From: Pithys albifrons albifrons
Lineage: Eukaryota > Chordata > Aves > Passeriformes > Thamnophilidae
DNA length: 64,000 nt
NCBI RefSeq assembly: GCF_047495875.1
Contig: NC_092467.1
Coordinates: forward strand, 24,075,066-24,139,065
Direction: 5' to 3'
Of the stretch, positions 8,499 through 20,400 are shown piece by piece. The notes under the pieces were generated by a model that saw nothing but the letters and a program-made list of their open reading frames with translations, did no database searches and was not told the origin of the DNA. Both the position numbers and the translations under genes were made by a program. Each line of letters starts with the position of its first letter. The stretch's first letter is position 1.

Positions 8499-11400
8499 CT
8501 GCAGGAATGAAAGCAAATTTTAAAACAACTAAAACTGTGGACAGTAACTGTCCCTAACCATGTGTGGACACAAATTACATATTTAACTGTGTATATGCAC
8601 ACCCTGCATGGGTAATGCAGAATCATCAATTCTACTACAGTCTCACTTCGGTTCTCTGTCTTCTTGAACATCCTTAAGAGTGACCCCACAGAAGACTCAT
8701 GCATGGGAAGGGAAAGGAGCAGTCATAAGTGGCAAGAGTTGAAAACATACCTGCTCTGATTTAATCTGGAACTCTTTGAGCTCATCCTCCGTGAGGGGAA
8801 GGTAGTTTTCATCATTTTCAGGGTATTCCTGCCATCCCATTTCTTTCAATAACCTGATCGTGGAGAAGATAAAAGGAGCATGGGAACTAAAGCAAAGAAA
8901 CAGTGGCAAAGGAGAGAACACTTTGTCCGTGAAGCATGAGGTTTTGTACTAAATCATCCCAAATTCACCAGGGAATCTTCTCCATCAGAGAACAATCTTT
9001 TGTGTTTACCCATCATTTTTCAAGGCCTTTTACAAATATTTAACTATCAGCAGTCCTGTACAATGGGTACATAACCAGTCTGGCAGAAGACAGGGATTCG
9101 AAATTCCAACCCAAGGACACTGAAGGAGGACATGAGGCAACCAAACCAGTATCACAGCTCAGAATCTCCTAAACCTCACTATCCACTTGCACCAGCTGCT
9201 CACAGTGCTTACTCACTGATGTGAGATACAGACTGAGATACCAGGCAAATATTTTCTTAACTCTCCTCCACTTCTGCAGCATGTAAAGCAGCACAGGAGT
9301 ATTCTAAATGCAAACAAGAAGTGTCATGTGTGTGTCCTCAAACCACTACATTTAGGACATCTGCCTTTAAATTAAGGAGAATCACACTGTGGGTTCATGC
9401 TGACTCCTGGTGTGGGCAAGTAAGTATCTAGGCAGCATTAACACATGGGGATGTGACACTAATGCAGCACTGGAATTTAATTACAGACCTTGGTAAAGCC
9501 TTGGTTCACCTGTCATTGGGGTCCTATTTTACTTTAAGACCCCACCCAGTCCAGCACTAGTTACAAAGCCCACACACCTCCTGTTCCATACACACAGAGC
9601 TATTGCTGCTTCCCCAAAGCAGTTTTCTTTCAAAGAGTTTCCTTCTCCTCACACAGCCCAAGGACTCACCCTTCCTCACTTCAGAGACTTTAATTTTGCT
9701 CTTTACTCACCTGTGTTCTGCTTCCAATGAATGGGAGAGGTTTTCCCCCTCCTCTGGCAAAGGGAGAGAAAGGCCATTCTGATGGCAATTCTCTTCCCAG
9801 TTTTCCTTTGGTTCTGGTGTGCTGTTGCTCTCCATCTAAAGAAAAACAAAAGCATTAGTGTGCTTGCACAGGCCATGCCAACAGCACAGTTCCAAGTTCA
9901 AGCTTCTGCCTTTGGAAGTCCAGCCAAGCCATTCACCTTGAGCCAGTGTTTTTTACAGAGCCTGACTGATAATGGCTGCAGCAACTTGTACCTGGCTGTG
10001 ACAGGACAACTCAGGAAGAAGGACGTTCGGTGGACTGTGCTGCTGTGCCAAGGGAACAAGTGCTGGCATTACAAAGCCATCACCAGTGGCTTCAAGTGTG
10101 ACAGCAAGAAACTGAGAATTAAATGCTCCTAAGGACACACTTTACATACACATTAAGGCACAGATTTATGCACTCAGTAGTCTGGTCTCAGCCTCTGAGG
10201 CTTACGCCACAATCCTGCCCCTTTCACAAGCACAGAGTTCTACTTTCCCATGAATGCAGTTTGACAAAGAAGTTGAAAAGCAAATTAAGACATCAAAACA
10301 TGGTACTGTTCCACTCCTTAGAGAATCCTTGCAAAAATCTAATTACCTTCAACATCTGTAACCTTCCCTTCTGCCTCATTTGTTACTTATTGATTTGCAT
10401 TTCATAATGTTGCAGATCTCCCTCCATCACAGTGCTGTGCCCTGTTTCTGCTGGCACATGTGCCAGACCACAGGGAGTCATTCCCTTCCTCCTCCACAGT
10501 CTGAATTACATACACCGCTCCAGTTTTGTCAGTTCCCAACTCCTTAAATAATAATGATCATATATACAGCAAGGACAGTGATCTTACATCATCCAGCTTG
10601 TCACATTCCCTGGTCTCTGTGATCTCCCCATTTCTATCATCTTTCAGTGTCTTCAGGAATTCGCTCTTTTTATCCGTGGTCCGGCGCATCAGCTTTGTCA
10701 GGCGTGAGGAGCAGATCTCGATGGGAGGGGTGGTGCTGGAAGGACTCTGCACAGGGAAGGGAGAACATAGAATTTCACACCGTGTTGCTGCAAAGATGGG
10801 CCCCTCTTCAGTGTCTGTGCTTACACCTTTCAAACACTCATCAGTTCTTTTGGTGGCTCAATACTGATGAGTGTTGCACATCCACTTCTCTCCCTGTCAG
10901 AACACTGATTTTCCGTCTATTATTATCAACTCAATTTTTTTCCCCCAGGAGTCAATTCACATGGCCATGAATATATTTGTTTTGTTCCCTGGCAATCTAA
11001 GTCTTCCTAACAAGCTGGAGCCTACAACAGAACATTAAGGCAGAAAACTTCACACAGGATTTTTGCCCTACAAAAATTAAATTAAGGAGATTAGACCTAG
11101 TTCAAATTTGCGTCTTAAGTCATCCTGACACTCTACCCTGAAATTAAGCTATGGGGGGGTAATCTCCTTTCAGGGAGTGGTCACATCCTTAACTAACCAC
11201 AACCGGGTGTGAAACAGGAGGCCACAGCCTTGGAATCCTCCCCTGGAGAGCAGACTGCCAACTCCTTGCTCGGTACAGTCGGTCCAGATAGTTCAGTGTG
11301 GAGCCAGACACAGACAGCTCTGGAGCCTGTGGGAAATCTGCTCAGCTCAATGCATGAACCCAGGGAAACCTCCCATGCTCTTCCACAGCTTTTAAGCTTT

Positions 11401-14400
11401 CTTAATTCTTTGGGATCTGTGATACAGGCACACGGCATAGTGGTTGCCCTCTGGCACTACTCCAGGCAAGATCCTGCAATAGGAGCATTGCTGACCAAGG
11501 TGAGCCTTCAATTTTATCTGTTCCATGATTTTGACCGGACACACAAAACAAATCTAAGAAAATGTTATGTGCAAGTTCCTGATACCTCAACCCCCTGCTC
11601 ATATATGGAGTTCCTGTCTAGCTACTCTAAAACAATGAGAAATTTAACCATTATTATGGATACCTGACCTAAAATCCTCAATGCAAAACTACTCTTTTCC
11701 TTCATGTACTTGCTTTGATTTTTTTTCCCCTCAATACTAAACCAGTAAAATTTCCTGAAGTCTGTAGTGGTTTTCTCCCCACACACTTTTTAAGTTGGGA
11801 GGAAAGGTTGCAGTTTCAGGCTTTTCAAAACAAATCTCCTTGCCAAGAATTTTTATCACACTTGCAGAGCACTGAGCAAAGATCAAGGCAACCAGAACAA
11901 AAACAAGGCAGCAACTGCTGCTTATACTTTTAATGTGTGTTGCACGGGAAACCCTGGTGTGAAATAAAGCCTTCAGCGAAACACAGGCTGGGAGAAATGC
12001 CTGACAGGAAACGTTTCTCAGGCAGCCTTCTTGGATTTTGCCTAATTCAACACAGTAAAGAACAAATCACTAGTTGTAAGAGACTTCACAAGTGACTGTG
12101 ACTATCAGGATAAAAAGCTAACACAGTACTGAAATTAAGCTCTCAACAGCACAACCAGTCTGACTGCAGTGACAACAGGTAACAATAAACAAAGGAGACT
12201 AAAATTAGATGTCTTCTAGTAACTTGGAATATTCTACTCGAACTCTTTGCTAGTGGCTGTTTTAATCTTTAATAACCTGTTGAGGTACTAAAACTCAACT
12301 TATACACATTAGGGGAAGAGTTATAAAGTTTAGAAACAACAGATTTCTGAATGGGGATTAATTTCACCTCAGTTCTGTTTCATGTATAACTTTCTGTAGA
12401 AGCGTTAGGTTTTACAGAACATTTTCTTTTAGCACTAAAGGAGAACAAGTAATAACTTCTGGCATCTTCTCTAAAGTAAGTTTAGCCCTTTGACTGAAAC
12501 ATCAAGGCATCTCTCAGTTTTTTGGTATGGGCTGTTTTCTAGAGTTTTTTTTTAAATGAGAGCACTGTGCATCACCTCAGATTTGTTCTGATGTCAGTCT
12601 CTGTATCAGAGATAGCTACTCTTGCAGAAAAGTAATCCTGAATAATTTTAACAATTCTGACTGTATTGTAACTTGGTTGTCTTAGGCTGGCTTGTCAGGA
12701 CATGGGGAAGTGCTAGTTAGCACTCTTTTGGTTTCCAACACACTGTGGTCTCTTATGAATATTAAGTGCTGTTTTCATCACTTCTGCAGGAGGGGCACTA
12801 TCTTTTAGAAACAAGAGGCCAGTGATTATTTGTAGGAGTCCTGGGGAGCCAGGAGTACAGCACTATCTGCTGGCCACAGTCCCTTGTTTTCATCTTGTAA
12901 GTTTTCAGCAGATTCAAAGAAAAACAAATTACACGAGTCCAATTTTAGCTGGGAGGAATTTTGAAGCTCTTTTTGTTTAATTGATTGACACTGGTAATAC
13001 AAGAAGTATTCAAAGAAGTCCTGCTTGTTCTGGGGAAGAGGCAGCTGCCCACCCCTGCCTCAGGTTAGTACCCCACACCTTTGCTGACTGAAGCTTCACA
13101 GGAGACCTCCTTGGGGGGGCGGGTGAAAGAGACACTTGTATATATGATACAAAGTGAACACACCCCTCGATACCTGCTGAGATGGAACCCTGTTTAAGTT
13201 TACATATTTACGCTGCAAAGGTGTCCATGCTGTGCTGTGCATTACAGAAAAAGGAAGGCAGCACAAAACTTGGACTAAAGACAGAGGAAGCAAGGTAAGG
13301 GAAAGGAACACAGCATAAGATCTGTTTGTCAAAGTGACAGGTTAACTATTGCCTTTCATGACTGCACACTCAGCTGTGGCCAAGGCAGGATAGTGTAGGC
13401 TGCTGCAAAGTAAACCCTCTGCAAACAAAGCAGAAAATCAAAGATGACAAGGCCTTATTTCAGAAGTAATATTTGTAAAGGAACAAGACAAATGCACAAC
13501 TAGGAAAAAACCCCAATTCTGCACTTAAAACATGATCACACTAATTTCAAATGTTGTGAATTGTCACTTAGCCTGTTTTATTTTTGTGCTTCTTTTTCTT
13601 GTGTTATGTCACACTTACTGCTGAAATATTAATAGATTTGTATTTCAAGGTTCCTTCCATACTTCAGATCAAACCCAGGGCAAGTCAGTTTTAATCTCAG
13701 CAGTTTACCTCCTTCCAACACCAAAATTAAAAATAGACACTGTAGCTGAAGTCACATGTACACATGTTAAACTCCTTCAGCCCCCTCAGAGCTCATTGCC
13801 TGTGCCTGTGCTGTTGTTCTGGAGAAAGGAAATTGGGCAGATCACCTTCCTTCCCCTTCTTTTCCCATACTGAAGAACATCATGGGAATCAATTTACCTA
13901 TCTATTCACATCAGTTCTTGGTATCAGCGTGTGAGTAACACCAAGCCCATACATGTCTAGTTACACAACACCATTGAAAGCATTAGCACTTTCTATTTTT
14001 TTTTACTGGAGGGAAATTCTAATACCTTAGAACAAACACCAATGGCTTTACCACCATGTGAACCACATTTTTATTTCTTTTAGGGTATCAGAGGTATGTC
14101 AGAATGTGCTAAGATTTGTGCAAGTGAGTCATCCCTCAAGGGTGCAAAGGTAGGTACCATGTATAGAGAGGACCTTATCATATTGGAGCTGCAGTGATAG
14201 TGACAAAAGCTCCCACCCTACCCCTAAGCCCAATCCCCCTTACCTCTTTGGGAGAGGTGAGGACTGAGCCACTTGCCAGTACCGCTGGTTTGGTTACAGA
14301 CACTGGACTGGTAAAGGCAGAGTCACGGGTGGAGGAGAGTGAGCCTGGTTTATGTTCACTTCTGTTGGCTTTCCATGGGCTTGGCTGCATTGAAGAGAAC

Positions 14401-17400
14401 ACAAGACACAGGGCAGTTAAATGGTAAGGCACAAGTAGGGGTTGTTTGCAAGTATTGAAATAAACAACATTATATTGGCTGTTGCATGATTTTTTTTTTT
14501 CTCCAAGAACAGTCTCAGCAAGTTTACCTCAACACCCATTGTGTTTCTCCTGGAATCTTCTATTCTCCACCAATCACATACAATTCTGTTTCATGGGCCC
14601 CACCCTCCAGCAAAACATCATTAAGAGCTCAAGGAGAAAATCCAGCATTGCCCTTCATTAACCGGAATCACCACCAAGTAATGCAATTCATCTTACAGCT
14701 CCCCACAGACGGGAAATAAAAAGAATCCCAGCTAAATTTACATTTCTTGGGGGAACACTGCATACCACAATGAAAGGCCTCCAATCACTCAACAGGAAGT
14801 TCCCCTGTGCAAGGAAGAAATACATCAAGGAATATTTCTGTCCAGGGTGAGAATGCAAACTCTTTATTTTCCTAGGGTTCTGAAAGTGTCCACCATTGCA
14901 CTGATTTAGCAACAACAACAAGAGAAAAAGGAAAAAGAAGCAAAAGCAGCCCGTTTGTTACAGTGCAGGAGCACTTGCTGTTTTGCTCTGGATACTCTCT
15001 GCAGTATGCCCTCAATACACTGGCCATTTGGCAGAGACTTCCAGGCAAGTTTTTGTTACTTGGAATGTGATTCTTGGGCTCTCTTATCAATGAAGGACAA
15101 ACATGGTGAAATGAGAGTCTTTACAAAAAGGATCCTAACAAGAAACTTGTACTGAGTAGCACAAGAAACACACCTATCAGAACACTAAAATATACAGGCT
15201 CCTTTGACCCCTTGGACTTCTGAAACCAGCTCCAAGTCACTACTAAAATATCTCATGCACAAATAGGATTCAGTTAAATCTGAAATGCAACAGGCCTTAC
15301 AATGTGCCAGCAGTGAGAGCAGATACCACTATTTCAGCATGTTCTCACTCTCCATTGGGTTATTTTATTCATTTTTAAATAACTACATTGCTCGGGGAGG
15401 CCATCAGCATTACTCTTCCACTCCAGTATAAAAAGAAGAGCATCCCACATTATCAAAGGGATTCTATGGCATTCACAGCACACATTACAAACCCCCAGAA
15501 TATCCTGATGTGTGCAATATTGCCGGTACTAAAATTAGGGTGCAGTATGACTATGACAGAAAGCTTCCCTCTGCAGCTCTGGGGTTGCTGTTTCATTCCC
15601 AGCTCAGCTGCCCGTTGCTGTTCTCTTGGTTTCCACAAAGGGGCAGCTCCAAAGGCAGACCCCTACTGTTTTCCTAGGGAGGAGAGTATGCTGTTCATGG
15701 ATTGCCTGACTATGACCTATCAGACATCCCAACTAGTCAAGAAAGACACTTGTTCCACCGCCACCAGTTCTCCTCCTTTCAAAACAACTTGGTACAACTT
15801 AACAAAACCACTTTTCATTCAGTTTTCCTGTGACAGTTTTCCAATACTGCTGACTTTGTGGAAAGGAATATTTTGACTCCTCTACTCTTTATACACTGCG
15901 ATTCCTGTGCAACTTTCTGGAAGTCTTCAGAATAATGTATCCTACCATAGCTGTTTTAGGACAGTGCCTTTAAGAAAGGCATCAATGCAGTTTTTTCTGG
16001 CTAAAGATACACTTATGTCTCACTTTTTGGTTCTGCTAATGATCACCATTCATTAACAAAAGCACTGTTGATGACACCAGCACACAATGCTTCCACTGCA
16101 ACCCCCACCACTGAGGAACACCACACTGCCCCAGCAACAAGAGCACCACGTCAGTGCACAGACACTTAAAAATTAGTAGCTAAATCACTAAGTACATATT
16201 TACATCCTGGTTAATGTCACTGATCTCTTGGGCTACATATCAAAAGTCAATACTTTCACTAGCCAAAGAGCATTTCTTACATTATCGACACTGTAACATT
16301 TCAGGTATGAATCCAGGTGTAATCCAGGCCCACTGACAGCGCAGTAAAAACTTAACTAAAGGAAACTCAGGCAGCTTCCACTACATATTGCCATAATCTC
16401 TGACTTAAATACAGATACACAATGTGGAATGAAAATGAGCTACAAAACATGTAAAACAAGCTCACAAGAAAAGCCCAACCACTGTTTCTGATGGAAGTTT
16501 AACTTCCAGATACCATCAGTTTTATTTCAACTGCGAGCACTGATTAATGTATTCTTTCTATCTGAAGAGTCAAAACCTACATAGTCTAATTTCAGAACAT
16601 AGTTAGGAAAGGTTTACAAGAGCAGCTCTCCTAGGCTGAATTAATAAAAAACTGCTGTTCAGGGGCTTTAGAAGCAGCTAACAAATGTGACTGAGTGCAC
16701 AGCAAGTTGCTCTTTGCTGTGCAGTCACTGTTGTGTTTGCTGTAGCTGCTTCTAAAGCAGATACATTAGTTAAGCACATTTTTATGTCCAGATTCTACAC
16801 TATCAAGCAACATGTATATCATGACCAGCAGTAACCACAAACATTTCCACAGCTTGTAGAAGAGCATCTTCATCTCTCAATCTCTACAGCACTAACTTTC
16901 AGACCTCAGAAATTATCTTTGCACACAAGAGTACCTAAAAAAGCTGTACATGTTCTGGATCGCTAAAATTCCATTTACTTTGAGACAAAGAGACCATCTA
17001 AGAGACCATTTAACAGTCTGGGCAGAAACTCTACTTTTGGCTTTTTGTTTCAAAGACCACTCAAAATATCCAGACTAAGACCAGGTTAGACTATTTATAC
17101 ACATGTATCAATCAAGCTGTAAGAGCAAAACCAGAAGCCACAGGAAGCCCTGTCCATTAGAAGCTGCATCTTGTTTGACTACTCTAAACAAGAATACATA
17201 AGGACTGAAAACTCTGTGCAATGAAAAACTCCTTATTAAGTAATATTTTAAATGGGTCAATTCTTCCCATCTCACTAAGTAGATCAGCTGTCAAACTGAG
17301 GGTTTAGACAAGATTATTTGATAATCATTTTAACCATTCTGGCAGAATTTAATCTGAATTAAGTGAAATTTATGAAAAAGAAAGAAACTCTAAACTTGCT

Positions 17401-20400
17401 TTCTTACAAAAAAAAGGGTGTTAAATATTTCCTTTTTTTTTTTAACTAAGACGAATCTACTCTAATCACAAGGAAGATTTTGTTGGAACGCTGCAGCCAG
17501 CAATGCTAATTAATATACTTTAGAATTTTAAGTATTTGGACATCTCTTTGAAGAACAACCTAGCTTTTTTTTTTTGGCTTTTTAAGTACTTTCCCTATCA
17601 GTCCTACACAGTATCCATACATGTAGACACTCTGGAAAAACAGGCAAGATTAAACCTAGACCTAAGACACAAACAAAAAAATTACTTGTTTTTTACCAAC
17701 ACTCCTACATTTCCTTGAGTAAAAGAACTACAGCACCCATTACTTTTCCACGTTGTTTTTAAGGCTCAACTAAATTACATCTGAATTGCAGGATGTTACA
17801 ATCTAATCTGATCTTAGCCCCAATTGTGTTCTGAACACATCAAAGTACTGTAACCCAATAAAGATTTTTCAAGGCAGTCATGTGAACAGTTCAAGCACAC
17901 GGCAGCAACACATTCCAACTCTCCAGCACTGCCTGTTTTGTCTTATTAAGATAAGGTTTTGTCTAATGCATGAGGACACATCCACTTAAACATACTTCAG
18001 TGTAGTCAGAATGGACAAGACCAAAAGGCATTCTAACAGGGAACAACAATTTTAGTAGTGAAAAGATCTCTACTGTAAAAGCCACTACCCCAGAAACTGC
18101 TGGATTCCAACTCCTGCTACTTGGTGGGGGGTCAGGTCCTTTGTGCAGTTCACTAACTTGGCTGGAAACCCCTGTACCTTGGAAGGAGGAGCTGCAGGTT
18201 TAGGAACCAGATTTTTGTAGACACTTGGGACAATGGTGGTGGCTTTGTTGCCATTTGCCAGGTGAGAAACAGGTGATGTAAATGCAGCTGAGAAGGCGGC
18301 AGAAGGATCCTCTTTTGAAACCTTTTTGATGACCAGCATCTTGGTAGGTTGCTTGGCACTAGGGGGGTTTTCTGTAAAAAATGAAACAGGAGATTCTGAA
18401 ATACAGATGTTCAGTTTCAGAACAGTTTCAGTTTACTGCTTCAGTTCCTCCCCTCTCCATCTTAAACAATCTGATTCTGAGACTGCAATCAGCTGATCTT
18501 CCATTTCAGTTCTGAGCAAAGATACTGGATATGGATGCCAAAGTCCAACCTTTCCTTATTTAACCACAACAGCTCCCTTGATGCTGAAGGGAAAACCTCC
18601 CAGTGACATCAGCTAACAGCCTTGCACTATTCTACAGGAAATCAGAAGATAAGAGACTTTCTTGAGCTACCATGGATCAGCTTTGTTAATTCACTAACAC
18701 TGCAAAAATACACTGCATATCCTACACCTCAAAAGACAAACAAGCAAAATTAATGTTTCTTAGGCCAAATCAACACAATTCCAGAAGCATAACAATTTAA
18801 AAAATAGTAATGGTACAAACAGCTAAAACCCCCATAAAGGGTAATTGTTGTTAGTTTTTGAGTGGAGTAACAGCCACCTGACAAACATGCAAAAAGAACA
18901 CAGCCCAATACTATTGCCAGAAGTGTTTTTGAGTTTCTTTTGCATTTGTACTATTTACAGTATCTGACCCAACTAATCTAACTAGATATTAACAAACCTG
19001 TATCTCTGTATCTAATTGCTAGAACTGGTACCTTGTTTCACTTTTTTGCTTTTAAAGGCATAGATTCACACACCACATCAGGATCAAAAGCAAAGCTATT
19101 CTGAGTTTAAAAAAAATCCAGTAACCCCAAACCACAGAATTATGACAGTTTTGCTGTATTTCTAACATGAAGATCACAAGTCAGAAACTAATGTCTTGTT
19201 CATTTCAACCTGCCTGCCCTTCAAGAGATGACTGAAATTGTAACTGCAGCACGACAGGAAGCGAAGGCAGAACTGCGACATCGCTGCCACTGGCAGCTCT
19301 TTATGACAAGAGAAACATAGTCTCCAGCAGACAAAAAGGCCAAGAGATTAGTGAAGATTGTGGAGGAAAACAACAAAGGACCGAAAGCAGCAAACTGTCT
19401 ACTTCACTTAAGTCTTTAAAATATTTTTGAGTGAAAAAAACTAGCATTTAAGTACTGGTTGCAGCTTTCTGCTTCAGCACCAGCATTCTGCAGTGACCTT
19501 TACCTACCCCATACTCCAGAAGGTGTCCCTAAAGGTTTGTTCTGGTTGGTTTGTCTTCCAGCTTCTGGATTCAAAGATGGCTGTAAAAGACAATGCAAAT
19601 GAGTGTATTGTTATATGTGTATAACAAAAAGATAATCAGTACTAACATAACATTATGTTTCTAGAAACTCAAGAGTACAGGTAGATTTCCCTGAACAGGA
19701 CCTGAAGAGGAAGAGAGTGCTTTGTCACAAGACATCTAAAAATCAAGGTTGTATTCTCCTTGATTTTTGCTGTATTTCCAACAGAACCGTCAGAGGACAG
19801 GCCCTTTAAGTCTTCTATTACAATTAAGCAGATTCTATCAATCAATACACACATAAAAAATACAGGTACTTAGTCAGCAGCTCAAAAAACGAAATATAAT
19901 CAGTGTATGAAGACTATACCTTCCTTTTTCAAATTTTTTAATACAATAACTATGCACTAGCCAATTAAGAAAAAACTCACTAAGAGCAAAACTAGATTCC
20001 TAATATAAAGGGATACATGTACAGACAAAAGAAGTGCTACATTTAAATTTTTGTTAAGCTTCAGATTCCACTTTTTAAGACAATCTCCTGCATGCACTCT
20101 CAGTGCTCTCTGCAGACTTACCTGTGATTCAGTATCATAATTCAGCTTGGTGGAACAACTATGGACATGTCCAAGCTCAAAGCAGAGTACAGAAAATCTA
20201 AGCATTCAGTGACAAGTGTTTCTGATTAGTTATATCCTCTTCCCCTGTCCCAAATAACCTCACTTTAAAATACAGCCATCTTTCTCCTCTTTTTAATGAA
20301 TTCTTCACATGTCAGTTACTATGGTGACAGCATAAGTTTCTAATAACGAGCATCTGAAATAGTAAGTATTCCTGATCTAAAAGTTAGGAAAAAATGTCAT

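Noticed and set aside
15388..15876. 162-codon plus-strand open frame in a GPBP1L1 intron
   Set aside because: No recognisable motif, and the frame is AT-rich random-looking sequence.
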